NCBI GenBank assembly: GCA_031290105.1
Contig: JAITOD010000066.1
Location: 1 to 41,729, forward strand
Source of the DNA: Oscillospiraceae bacterium
Lineage (GTDB): Bacteria; Bacillota; Clostridia; Oscillospirales; Acutalibacteraceae
Length of the DNA: 41,729 nucleotides
Direction: 5' to 3'
In this document: piece after piece, positions 1-7,455 of the stretch
Position numbering within the stretch: position 1 is the first letter of the stretch
Layout: each line of letters starts with the position of its first letter
Made by a program: the position numbers and the translations under genes
Notes under the pieces: generated by a model
The model's input: the letters and a program-made list of their open reading frames with translations, nothing else
Databases searched by the model: none
What the model was told of the DNA's origin: nothing

Positions 1-1128
1 ATTTACCTCGACTTTGACGGGCATGTCACGCCGGGAGATTATGGGTGGACGAATACTCCGGCGCCCGGTGAGCCGATCGTAACTCCGCCGTTTGATCTCG
101 CGATGGGCGACCCGGACTCTTTCAACAAAACCGAGTTGCTCAGAATCCAGCGTGTCTGGCAGCGCGTGGCGGAGGCATACAGCCCGTTTGACGTGAACGT
201 CACTACCCAAGAGCCGCCGCTCGATAAGCTTGTGAAAACAAACACGCAGGACAATGAATATGGCATCCGCTGCGTTATCGGCGGATCTTCATATGATTGG
301 AGCAACAACGGCGCAGGCGGCGTGGCCTTTGTGGGGTCATTTAATTCAGACCGTGATGTACCGTGCTTTGTGTTCCCAAAAGAAATTTCATATGCCGAAA
401 AAACCATCGCTGCTGCTGCTATTCATGAAGTCGGCCATACGCTCGGGCTGCATCATGACGGCATCATATTCCCGGACGGCTCCATCGGTGAGTACTACAT
501 CGGCGACGGCGAGTGGGGACCGATCATGGGAACGGGCTACAGTTCTGGTTTGGTGCAGTGGAGTCGTGGCGAATACGAAGGCGCCACCAATACAGAAGAC
601 GACTTGCAGATTATCAGCACATATATTCCTTACCGCGCCGACGACCACGGCAACACACCCCAAACGGCAACGCCGCTCGCAGGCACACCGCTGCGCCAAA
701 GCGGCATTATTGAGAAAAACACCGACGTGGATGTTTTCTCGTTCACGTTGCCCCTCAAGTCAGATATAACGCTGAACGTGGACACTGCTCCGCGCGGCGC
801 AACGCTGGATACGCTTGTGAAAATCCGGGGCACCGCGCCGGACAAAGCAATCGTTCTGGACAACCCCGACAGCTTGAACGCAACCTACACGGGCACACTG
901 CCTGCCGGGACGTACTCAATCAGTGTAGAGGGCACCGGCAAACCCGGCGTGTACAGCGATTACGCCAGCTTGGGGCAATACACCGTCACGGTGGACGTGG
1001 GCGGACACATATACCCTGCCGATCCGGAAGAGCCTTCCACGCCGTCAAAGGGCGCTTTCTGTGATTTCTGGCAGAGGATTGTCGCGTGGTTCCAGACGAT
1101 CTTCAATTCTCTGTTCGGCTGGATTTAA
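1..1128 (+). CDS. Secreted zinc metalloprotease (metzincin type) with PPC domain, 5' truncated by window
   Basis: The frame is open from base 1, so the start codon and signal peptide lie outside the window; an internal ATG at 103 is not the real start. The visible 375 residues open with YLDFDGHVTPG, typical of a family of exported bacterial reprolysin-like proteases. The catalytic motif HEVGHTLGLHHD (bases 424-459) gives the three histidine zinc ligands, the general-base Glu and the family Gly-x-x-His pattern. A beta-rich segment at about bases 640-1005 (HGNTPQTATPL to QYTVTVDVG) looks like a bacterial pre-peptidase C-terminal domain, usually removed after export. A Pro/Ser linker (EEPSTPSK) and an aromatic amphipathic tail (FWQRIVAWFQTIFNSLFGW) follow. 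A similar tail ends the lipase-like protein at 30694-32793. The substrate is unknown; extracellular protein degradation is inferred from the family. Confidence 0.85.
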   Translation: MYLDFDGHVTPGDYGWTNTPAPGEPIVTPPFDLAMGDPDSFNKTELLRIQRVWQRVAEAYSPFDVNVTTQEPPLDKLVKTNTQDNEYGIRCVIGGSSYDWSNNGAGGVAFVGSFNSDRDVPCFVFPKEISYAEKTIAAAAIHEVGHTLGLHHDGIIFPDGSIGEYYIGDGEWGPIMGTGYSSGLVQWSRGEYEGATNTEDDLQIISTYIPYRADDHGNTPQTATPLAGTPLRQSGIIEKNTDVDVFSFTLPLKSDITLNVDTAPRGATLDTLVKIRGTAPDKAIVLDNPDSLNATYTGTLPAGTYSISVEGTGKPGVYSDYASLGQYTVTVDVGGHIYPADPEEPSTPSKGAFCDFWQRIVAWFQTIFNSLFGWI

Positions 1129-1230
1129 TGCGCCGAAAAAATCACTCGTTTTTCAGCCACATACCATATTAAGCGCACAATAGTACCGCAAACATCAAAA
1201 GCACATCTCGCCCCTATGTGCAATCCATGC

Positions 1231-1259
1231 TTTACTTTTTTCGCAAAAAACGCTATAAT
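1231..1259 (+). promoter_or_regulatory. Sigma-A promoter of proB
   Basis: TTTACT (1231-1236), 17-base spacer, TATAAT (1254-1259). The proB ATG begins only 7 bases after the -10 box, so the predicted transcript starts at or next to the start codon and would have no leader. Confidence 0.7.
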
Positions 1260-1265
1260 AAGCAC

Positions 1266-2177
1266 ATGGAACAGACACTGCAAAAAATCAAAGCCGCCCG
1301 ACGCATTGTCGTCAAGGTCGGCACCTCCACCCTCACGCACGAAAACGGCGGGGCTAATTTGCATTCGCTCTCGCGGCTGGTGCGCGTGCTGTCTGCAATT
1401 CACAATTCACAATTAACAATCAACAACGCCGAGGGTAACAATCCGCTGCAGTCCCTACAGCTGCCGAGCGGCGGAGTTGCCGCTCCACCGGAGTTAAGCG
1501 GGCACTGCCCGCGGCGTGAAGTGATATTAGTCACCAGCGGGGCAATGGGCGTTGGTGTGAGCAAGCTTGGCATGAGCGAGCGCCCCAAGGATACCCCTGG
1601 ACGCCAAGCCGCCGCCGCCGTTGGGCAGTGCATCCTCATGACAATGTACGACCGCATGTTTGGGGAGCGGGATCAGCTTGTGGCGCAGCTTTTGCTCACG
1701 CGCCGCAACACCGAAACCCCCGAGAGCCGCCGCAATCTGCAAAACACATTTGAGCGTCTGCTGGAGCTTGGCGTGCTGCCGATTGTGAACGAGAACGACT
1801 CTGTTGCCGTTGAGGAGCTTGAGGACGTTTTCGGCGATAACGACAACCTATCAGCCAAAGTCGCGCAGCTAATCGGCGCGGATTTGTTGCTGCTGCTGAC
1901 CGACACCGACGGGCTTTTTGATTCTAACCCGCGCGAAAATCCGAATGCAGCTGTGATTTCATTTGTCCCAAAGGTGACAGATGAGGTGCTTGCGCTTGCA
2001 GACGGCAAGGGCTCCGCGCGCGGCACCGGCGGCATGATGACCAAGCTCCTTGCAGCACAAAGCGCCACGCAGGCAGGAATCCCCACGGTGATTCTGAACG
2101 GAAACGCGCCGGAGCAGCTCTACGATCTGCTGGATGCAGCAGCAGCGGGCACGATCTTTGGCGTAATGGATAATTGA
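1266..2177 (+). CDS. proB: Glutamate 5-kinase (ProB), PUA-less form with internal insertion
   Basis: Catalyses ATP-dependent phosphorylation of L-glutamate to glutamyl 5-phosphate, the first step of proline synthesis, in the cytoplasm. Amino acid kinase fold motifs are present: RIVVKVGTSTLT near the N-terminus, VILVTSGAMGVG, PIVNENDSV, FGDNDNLSA, LLLLTDTDGLF and RGTGGMMTK. The 303-residue protein lacks a C-terminal PUA domain. ATG 1266 was chosen because the 16 extra residues from ATG 1218 precede the -10 box. Residues 46-83 (bases 1401-1514) are absent from the normal family fold, where the helix ending VLSAI leads directly into the REVILVTSG strand. The segment looks like an inserted intergenic repeat that keeps the frame. 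The last codons and stop lie in another repeat. proA is not adjacent. Whether the enzyme is active with this insertion is unknown. Confidence 0.92.
   Translation: MEQTLQKIKAARRIVVKVGTSTLTHENGGANLHSLSRLVRVLSAIHNSQLTINNAEGNNPLQSLQLPSGGVAAPPELSGHCPRREVILVTSGAMGVGVSKLGMSERPKDTPGRQAAAAVGQCILMTMYDRMFGERDQLVAQLLLTRRNTETPESRRNLQNTFERLLELGVLPIVNENDSVAVEELEDVFGDNDNLSAKVAQLIGADLLLLLTDTDGLFDSNPRENPNAAVISFVPKVTDEVLALADGKGSARGTGGMMTKLLAAQSATQAGIPTVILNGNAPEQLYDLLDAAAAGTIFGVMDN
1401..1514 (+). repeat. Repeat-like insertion inside proB
   Basis: This 114-base segment (38 codons, frame kept) begins with AT-rich near-tandem units (ATTCACAATTCACAATTAAC type) and ends with two hairpins: GAGCGGC/GCCGCTC around a 6-base loop (1466-1485) and the odd palindrome GCGGGCA-C-TGCCCGC (1498-1512). 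Such hairpin-rich, AT-flanked units are typical of non-coding mobile repeats rather than of kinase coding sequence. The encoded residues (HNSQLTINN..., Pro/Ser/Gly-rich) have no counterpart in ProB as I know the family. Confidence 0.6.
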
Positions 2178-2276
2178 TAGTGGAAAAGTGGGGGAGCGCG
2201 GCAGTTGTGCGCCAATTATTCACTAATGTTGCAATCCCAATAATATTCACTCTCCACTATCCGCTATCAATTAATT
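2166..2276. repeat. MITE-like element between proB and rarA
   Basis: The left end ATGGATAATTGATAGTGGA (2166-2184) is an imperfect inverted copy of the right end, TCCACTAT plus CCGCTAT plus CAATTAATT (2254-2276). The right end has a 7-base duplication relative to the left. The left end supplies the last three codons and stop of proB (ATG GAT AAT TGA). The right end stops next to the rarA ribosome binding site. A related sequence lies at 4185-4219. No ORF is inside. Confidence 0.5.
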
Positions 2277-2289
2277 AAGGAGCAGAAAG

Positions 2290-3552
2290 ATGGTGCCGCT
2301 TGCAGAGAGAATGCGCCCGCAAAGCCTGGACGAGGTCGCCGGGCAACCCTTGCTTTTGGGTGAGGGCATGCCGCTGCGCAACATCATACTCAGCGGCAGA
2401 CTGCCTAATCTCATCTTCTATGGTCCGCCGGGGATCGGCAAAACAACCCTTGCGGGTATTATCGCCAAAAGCACGGACAGATACCTGGTTAAGCTCAACG
2501 GCACAACGGCGGGCACTGCGGAGATCAAGGCCGCCGTCGCCAAGCTCGATACCCTTGCCGCTCCCAACGGGATTTTGCTCTATCTGGACGAGATTCAATA
2601 CCTGAACAAAAAGCAGCAGCAAACGCTCTTGGAGTACCTGGAAAAGGGCAGCATCACGCTGATTGCCTCCACAACCGAAAACCCGTTTTTCTATATCTAC
2701 CATGCCCTGCTAAGCCGCGCAACAGTCTTTGAGTTCCGTCCGCTCACGCCGCAGGATATCCTCCCCGTGGTGCAGCGCGGCTTTGTCAATGAACAGGGGA
2801 GCGGGGTGATTATTGAGCCCGGCGTGTGCGAATACATTGCCGCAGCGTGCGGGGGAGACGTGCGCAAGGCTCTCAACGCCGTGGAGTTATGCGTCCTTGG
2901 CGCGCAGGAAACAGGGGACGGAACGCGGCAGGTTTCGCCGGAGTTGGCGCAGTCGCTCACGCAAAAATCCGCCCTGCGCTACGATAAGGACGGCGACGCT
3001 CACTACGACATTGTTTCTGCATACCAAAAATCTATGCGCGGTTCAGACGCAGACGCATCCCTGCACTACCTTGCGCGGTTGCTGGAGGCGGGCGACATGC
3101 CCTCCGCAATCCGGCGGCTTATGGTTTGCGCGTGCGAGGACGTGGGGCTGGCTTATCCGCAGATCATTCCAATCGTCAAGGCGGCGTGCGATATTGCGTT
3201 GGCAGTGGGTCTGCCCGAGGCGCGGATTCCCTTGGCGGACGCGGTGGTTTTGGTGGCAAGATCTCCCAAAAGCAACAGCGCCGATTCTGCCATTGATGCC
3301 GCTATTGCAGACGTTCGCGCGGGAAAAATCGGTCCCGTGCCGCGGAATCTGCAAAACGTCCACTACGACGGTGCGGAGCGCGACAAGCCCGGTCAGCATT
3401 ACCTCTATGCCCATGATTTCCCGGGGCATTGGGTCGCGCAGCAATATTTGCCCGATGTGCTGCTGGATACGCAATATTATGTCCCGGGTGACAACAAACT
3501 GGAGCAAGCAGCGGAGCAATATTGGGCAAAAATACAGTCAACGACCGCGTGA
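2290..3552 (+). CDS. rarA: RarA/MgsA-type AAA+ replication-recombination ATPase
   Basis: A AAA+ ATPase of the RarA/MgsA/WRNIP1 family that acts at stalled replication forks and interacts with SSB in characterised bacteria. Walker A is GPPGIGKTT (residues 45-53), Walker B is LLYLDEIQ (about 96-103), and the sensor 1 region IASTTENPFF follows, with the RATVFEFRPL lid segment after it. The C-terminal half has the family helical tetramerisation region, including HYDIVSAYQKSMRGSD and the tail motif GHWVAQQYLPD. The length of 420 aa is normal. ATG 2290 follows AAGGAG at 2277-2282. The next gene, yqeK, starts 60 bases downstream, so co-transcription is plausible. The TGA stop shows that UGA is a normal terminator in this organism. 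Confidence 0.9.
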   Translation: MVPLAERMRPQSLDEVAGQPLLLGEGMPLRNIILSGRLPNLIFYGPPGIGKTTLAGIIAKSTDRYLVKLNGTTAGTAEIKAAVAKLDTLAAPNGILLYLDEIQYLNKKQQQTLLEYLEKGSITLIASTTENPFFYIYHALLSRATVFEFRPLTPQDILPVVQRGFVNEQGSGVIIEPGVCEYIAAACGGDVRKALNAVELCVLGAQETGDGTRQVSPELAQSLTQKSALRYDKDGDAHYDIVSAYQKSMRGSDADASLHYLARLLEAGDMPSAIRRLMVCACEDVGLAYPQIIPIVKAACDIALAVGLPEARIPLADAVVLVARSPKSNSADSAIDAAIADVRAGKIGPVPRNLQNVHYDGAERDKPGQHYLYAHDFPGHWVAQQYLPDVLLDTQYYVPGDNKLEQAAEQYWAKIQSTTA

Positions 3553-3612
3553 AGCGCAGGAGCGGCAAGCAGCGTTCTCGGCAGCAAAACAACGGTGATA
3601 GGTGGGAATTCG

Positions 3613-4170
3613 GTGATTGACGAGAGAATCGTGACGGAGATTTTGCGGCAAAGGTTATCACCAAAGCGGTACGCACACTCACTGGGAGTTGCCCAAAGTG
3701 CGGCGGATTTGGCGGAGCGTTGGGGCGAGGATCGCGCACGGGCACACTTTGCGGGTCTCGTGCACGACGTCTGTAAGTGCGACACCGTGGAGAATATGAC
3801 ACGGCTTTTGGAGGAATCAGGCCACAGCTTCATTGACTGCGAGCGTGGCAATGCAAAGCTCCTGCACGCTCCGGCGGGGGCGGTTTATCTGGCGAAAGAA
3901 GGGCTGTGTGACGATCCGCAAATACTCAACGCAGTGCGCTATCACACCACGGGCAGGGCCGGCATGAGTCTGCTGGAAAAGATTGTTTTCACCGCCGACC
4001 TCATCAGCGCGGAGCGGAAATACCCTGATGTTGACACCGTGCGCCGCCTTGCCTTTGCCGATTTGGACGGGGCAATGCGATATGTTCTGCACTTCATCAT
4101 CAATGATTTAGAGCGCGGAGGAAAGCCGATACACCTCAACAGCCGCGAATGTTTGGCGGAGAAACGGTAA
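3613..4170 (+). CDS. yqeK: YqeK-like HD-domain hydrolase, probable symmetrical Ap4A hydrolase
   Basis: Predicted to split diadenosine tetraphosphate symmetrically to two ADP, as shown for the YqeK family in Firmicutes. The 185-residue protein has the HD superfamily metal ligands: RYAHSLGV (His22), LVHDVCK (His51-Asp52), a later HAPAG, and the family signature YHTTGRAGMSLLEKI followed by FTADLISAERKYPDV. GTG 3613 is preferred to the in-frame GTG 3595 because AGGTGGG (3600-3606) sits 6 bases upstream. yqeK usually lies beside nadD and rsfS; here it follows rarA and neither partner is visible. Confidence 0.85.
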   Translation: MIDERIVTEILRQRLSPKRYAHSLGVAQSAADLAERWGEDRARAHFAGLVHDVCKCDTVENMTRLLEESGHSFIDCERGNAKLLHAPAGAVYLAKEGLCDDPQILNAVRYHTTGRAGMSLLEKIVFTADLISAERKYPDVDTVRRLAFADLDGAMRYVLHFIINDLERGGKPIHLNSRECLAEKR

Positions 4171-4184
4171 ATGCCGCCCGCAGC

Positions 4185-4219
4185 AATTATCCACTATCCA
4201 TTATCAATTATCCATTAAT
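4185..4219. repeat. AT-rich intergenic repeat upstream of mnmG
   Basis: AATTATCCACTATCCATTAT followed by CAATTATCCATTAAT. It matches the right end of the element at 2254-2273 (TCCACTATCCNNTATCAATTA shared) and, inverted, its left end. It ends next to the mnmG ribosome binding site, as the other copy does at rarA. Confidence 0.5.
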
Positions 4220-4236
4220 ATAAGGGTTGGTAAATA

Positions 4237-6117
4237 TTGAGCTATAACGCCGGGAAATATGACGTCGCCATAGTTGGTGCAGGGCACGCGGGGATTGAAG
4301 CCGCGCTTGCCGCCGCACGTTTGGGCTGCCGCACAGCCGTGTTCACAATCAGCATGGATTGGGTTGGGAACATGCCGTGCAACCCCTCAATCGGCGGCTC
4401 GTCCAAGGGGCATTTGGTGCGTGAGATTGACGCGCTTGGCGGCTCTATGGGGCAAATTGCCGACCAATGCACTCTGCAAAGTCGTATGCTCGGGCGCGGG
4501 AAAGGTCCGGCTGTGCATAGTCCCCGGGCGCAGGTGGATCGGCGCGCGTATTCTGCCGCAATGAAGTCGCAGTTGGAGAATCAGGAGAATCTGCAGATCC
4601 GCCAGGCGGAGATTATCGCCGTTCGCCGTCACAAAACGGCATGGCGTTTGATCACCCGCACAGGCGCGGACTACACCGCCCGCTGCGTAGTTTTGGCAAC
4701 GGGAACCTTCCTCGCCGGGCGTGTGCACATTGGCGAGCACTCCTGGGAGAGCGGACCGGACACCATGTTCCCCGCAACTGCGCTTGCCTCTTCCCTGCGA
4801 GAGTTGGGGCTGCCGCTGCGCCGCTTCAAAACGGGCACGCCGCCGCGAATTCACCGCCGCAGCGTGGATTTATCCGTCATGGAAGCGCAGCATGGCGACG
4901 AGCCGCCCGCGCCGTTTTCGTTCGCCGGTAATGCTCCGCCGCAAAACACCGCGCTGTGCCACATCTGCTACACAAACTCAGAAACCGCACGTGTGATACG
5001 CGAAAATCTACACCGCTCTCCTTTATATAGCGGCAAAATCGAGGGAACGGGTCCGCGCTATTGTCCGTCCATTGAGGACAAAATTGTGCGATTCCCGGAC
5101 AAAGAACGTCACCAGCTTTTTCTTGAGCCATGTGGTGCGGATACGCAAGAGCTATACCTGCAAGGCTTATCGTCGTCCCTGCCCGAGGATGTGCAGCTGG
5201 CTATTGTGCACTCAATCCGCGGGCTGGAGAACGCGCAGCTCACACGCCCCGCCTACGCCATTGAGTATGACAGCGTTGACCCGCTTGCCATGGACGCGAG
5301 TTTGCAGTTCACAGATTTTCCCGCTCTATTCGGCGCGGGACAGTTTAACGGCTCCTCCGGCTATGAGGAGGCGGCGGCGCAGGGACTCTTGGCGGGAATC
5401 AATGCGGCACGGTATGCACAGGGCAAGTCGGCGGTGATTTTGCCGCGCTCCGGCTCGTATATCGGTACGCTGGTTGACGACCTTGTAACCAAGGGCTGCC
5501 GCGAGCCATACCGCATGATGACCGCCCGCAGTGAATACCGCCTCCTCCTGCGGCAGGACAACGCCGACCGCCGCCTGACCGCGCTTGGACACAAAATCGG
5601 CTTGATTGACGACAGGCGTTTTGCGCGTTTTACCGAGAAACTGCGCATGATTGATGCTGAGATGATACGCGCCGTGACGACACGCGCCCAATGCAACGCG
5701 CCGCTGCAGGAGCTGTGCCGCTCAGTTGGCGAGACACCGCCGGAGGGATCACAAACGCTTGCGGAGCTGCTGCGGCGCCCGCGGCTGAACTACACAAACC
5801 TTGCGCCGATTGACACTACCCGCCCGAATTTGCCCGCCGAAATCTTTGAAGCGGTGGAGATTGACCTGAAGTATGCGGGTTATATTGCCCGGCAGGAAGC
5901 ACAGGTTCGCGAGGCAAAACGCCTTGAGGGGCAAGTGCTGCCGCCCGGTTTGGACTACGCCGCCATAGCGGGGCTGCGCTTGGAGGCGAGGGAGAAGCTT
6001 GCCCATGTGCGCCCGCAAAGCTTGGGGCAGGCGGGCAGGATTTCCGGCGTGAGCCCGGCGGATATTTCGGTGCTGATGATTTATCTGGAGAAGCTGCGCA
6101 GGGGCGCACGTCAGTAA
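4237..6117 (+). CDS. mnmG: tRNA uridine-5-carboxymethylaminomethyl modification enzyme MnmG (GidA)
   Basis: An FAD-dependent enzyme that works with MnmE to install the (carboxymethyl)aminomethyl group at C5 of wobble U34 in tRNAs. The N-terminal dinucleotide-binding motif is VAIVGAGHAGIEAALAAARLG. MnmG signatures are MPCNPSIGGSSKGHLVREID, RGPAVHSPRAQ-like GKGPAVHSPRAQVDR, RFKTGTPPRI, GTGPRYCPSIEDKIVRF and GQFNGSSGYEEAAAQGL. The C-terminal helical domain has YAGYIARQ. Length is 626 aa, normal. The start is TTG 4237, supported by AAGGG at 4222-4226 and by alignment of YDVAIVGAG to the usual N-terminus. mnmE and rsmG, the common neighbours, are absent; a 42-codon ORF follows. Confidence 0.95.
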   Translation: MSYNAGKYDVAIVGAGHAGIEAALAAARLGCRTAVFTISMDWVGNMPCNPSIGGSSKGHLVREIDALGGSMGQIADQCTLQSRMLGRGKGPAVHSPRAQVDRRAYSAAMKSQLENQENLQIRQAEIIAVRRHKTAWRLITRTGADYTARCVVLATGTFLAGRVHIGEHSWESGPDTMFPATALASSLRELGLPLRRFKTGTPPRIHRRSVDLSVMEAQHGDEPPAPFSFAGNAPPQNTALCHICYTNSETARVIRENLHRSPLYSGKIEGTGPRYCPSIEDKIVRFPDKERHQLFLEPCGADTQELYLQGLSSSLPEDVQLAIVHSIRGLENAQLTRPAYAIEYDSVDPLAMDASLQFTDFPALFGAGQFNGSSGYEEAAAQGLLAGINAARYAQGKSAVILPRSGSYIGTLVDDLVTKGCREPYRMMTARSEYRLLLRQDNADRRLTALGHKIGLIDDRRFARFTEKLRMIDAEMIRAVTTRAQCNAPLQELCRSVGETPPEGSQTLAELLRRPRLNYTNLAPIDTTRPNLPAEIFEAVEIDLKYAGYIARQEAQVREAKRLEGQVLPPGLDYAAIAGLRLEAREKLAHVRPQSLGQAGRISGVSPADISVLMIYLEKLRRGARQ

Positions 6118-6137
6118 ATCCGGAAAGGAGAAATTAA

Positions 6138-6266
6138 ATGGAAAAGCAGGCAAATCAATTCCAAACAGTTCGAAAAGGAATATTGGCGATGCTTTTTTCC
6201 ATGGGCTTGCACAACATAACAAAAATAAAAGAGGGCAAAGCTCCCATTGATTCAGCGCCGACTTAA
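6138..6266 (+). CDS. Small ORF, 42 aa, unknown
   Basis: Encodes 42 residues beginning MEKQANQFQTVRKG, with a short hydrophobic stretch (ILAMLFSMGL) and a basic middle (HNITKIKEGK). The support is a strong ribosome binding site, GGAAAGGAG at 6122-6130, 7 bases before ATG, placed 20 bases after the mnmG stop. The protein matches no family I recognise. It could be a small regulatory or membrane-associated peptide, or a remnant. The nitroreductase begins 44 bases downstream with its own AAAGGAG site. Confidence 0.5.
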   Translation: MEKQANQFQTVRKGILAMLFSMGLHNITKIKEGKAPIDSAPT

Positions 6267-6310
6267 CAGATAAGCAAAAATACAAACAATATCAACAAAG
6301 GAGTTAAACC

Positions 6311-6868
6311 ATGAACGAAACCTTGAACGCAATTTTCACCCGCTCCAGCTGCCGCGATTTTGACCCAACCCCGCTCCCGCGTGAGGATCTGGCGATAATA
6401 GCACAGGCAGGAGCCGCCGCGCCCTCAGGCGTGAACGCGCAGCCGTGGCACATCTGTGTTGTGGCTGACGCGGACACTCTTGCCGCCTTGGACGCGGAGG
6501 GTCTCGGCAACATGCAAAAGGCTGCCCCCGAATTCTACGCGCGGATTCAGTCGCGGGGAGGGACGTTGTTTTATCACGCGCCCGCGATCGCCATCGTCTG
6601 GGTTTGCGATTCCTACAAGCCCGGCGCGGAGTTGTTGGACTGCGGCATTGTTACGCAGAACATGGTGCTGGCGGCGCAGTCGCTTGGGCTTGCAAGCTGT
6701 ATCTGCGGGCTTGCGAACTTTGCGTTTGCGGGAGAGAGAGGCGTTGCTTTGGCCGCAAAATGCCGTGCGCCGGAGGGACACCGCTTTGGTGTGAGCGTGC
6801 TGCTCGGCAAGGCGAACACGCTTGCCGGTGCGCATATACCGGACGAGGGGAAAATCACGCTGCTGTAA
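6311..6868 (+). CDS. Nitroreductase family protein
   Basis: A predicted FMN-dependent NAD(P)H oxidoreductase of the nitroreductase superfamily, cytoplasmic. The N-terminus RSSCRDFDPTPLPREDL matches the family RRSxRxF opening that contacts FMN phosphate. AGAAAPSGVNAQPWHICVV is the second FMN-binding segment, and LDCGIVTQNMVLAAQSLGLASC is the helix that packs on the flavin. The C-terminal part GHRFGVSVLLGKAN corresponds to the usual P.A.v.lG.p region. The 185-residue length fits compact members. ATG 6311 follows AAAGGAG. The natural substrate cannot be told from sequence. Confidence 0.88.
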   Translation: MNETLNAIFTRSSCRDFDPTPLPREDLAIIAQAGAAAPSGVNAQPWHICVVADADTLAALDAEGLGNMQKAAPEFYARIQSRGGTLFYHAPAIAIVWVCDSYKPGAELLDCGIVTQNMVLAAQSLGLASCICGLANFAFAGERGVALAAKCRAPEGHRFGVSVLLGKANTLAGAHIPDEGKITLL

Positions 6869-6882
6869 CGGCTGATAATCAC

Positions 6883-6911
6883 TTGCGTTAACGCGCCAAA
6901 AAAGGTATACT
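6883..6911 (+). promoter_or_regulatory. Sigma-A promoter of ylbF-like gene
   Basis: TTGCGT (6883-6888), 17-base spacer, TATACT (6906-6911). A second TATAAT overlaps at 6911-6916. The start codon is at 6942. Confidence 0.6.
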
Positions 6912-6941
6912 ATAATGTACTATGCGAAAAAGGGGAATAAT

Positions 6942-7361
6942 ATGTCAGAATTGATTGCAAAGACACGTGAGCTTGGAGCGCTGATACAGCAGAGCGATGA
7001 ATTCGCCGCGGTGCAGACTGCCATGGAGTCGAACACTCAGGATGAAGAGTTGGTTGCGCTCATGCGCAATTTGCAGATGGCGGAGGGCGGCTACGCGTCT
7101 GAATCTCACAGCGAAAACCCTAGCGAAAGCAAAATGCAAGCATATAAGGACGAGTTTGAGCGGCTGTACGCACTCACAATGCAGCGCCCCGCAATGCAGC
7201 AATATCAGGCGGCGCACCACGCGCTTGGCGAGCTTATGAACAAAGTGTTCGGCATTTTGACCCTGTGCGCGGACGGCGAGGACCCCGCCACAGCCGAGCC
7301 GCCCGAGGAGCACCAACACTGCGGCGGCGATTGCGGCGGTTCCTGCTCCGGATGCGGCTGA
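6942..7361 (+). CDS. ylbF: YlbF/YmcA family protein with cysteine-rich tail
   Basis: Belongs to the YlbF/YmcA (DUF964) helical family. In Bacillus subtilis YlbF, YmcA and YaaT form a complex that binds iron-sulfur clusters and affects RNase Y-dependent mRNA processing, competence and sporulation. The body (LIAKTRELGALIQQSDEFAA ... QPAHHALGELMNKVF-like helices) is predicted helical. The last residues carry five Cys (HCGGDCGGSCSGCG), in line with the cluster-binding C-terminus of YlbF. ATG 6942 is chosen because AGGGGAA (6931-6937) lies just upstream; ATG 6915 overlaps the -10 region. No ymcA or yaaT is visible here. The gene symbol is by family resemblance. Confidence 0.75.
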   Translation: MSELIAKTRELGALIQQSDEFAAVQTAMESNTQDEELVALMRNLQMAEGGYASESHSENPSESKMQAYKDEFERLYALTMQRPAMQQYQAAHHALGELMNKVFGILTLCADGEDPATAEPPEEHQHCGGDCGGSCSGCG

Positions 7362-7455
7362 TTTTGCGTTTACGCTTTGCAGTAGGCGGTAAACGGTGAA
7401 TATAAATTGTTTTTTAACTGTGTGTTCAAATAGCTTCTAATCCGAAAGGAATTAA

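Noticed and set aside
1218..1265. Longer proB start at ATG 1218
   Set aside because: It precedes the -35/-10 pair and adds residues that do not fit the family.
2813..3598. 261-codon plus-strand frame overlapping rarA
   Set aside because: Out-of-frame shadow rich in Arg and Cys; rarA is continuous across it.
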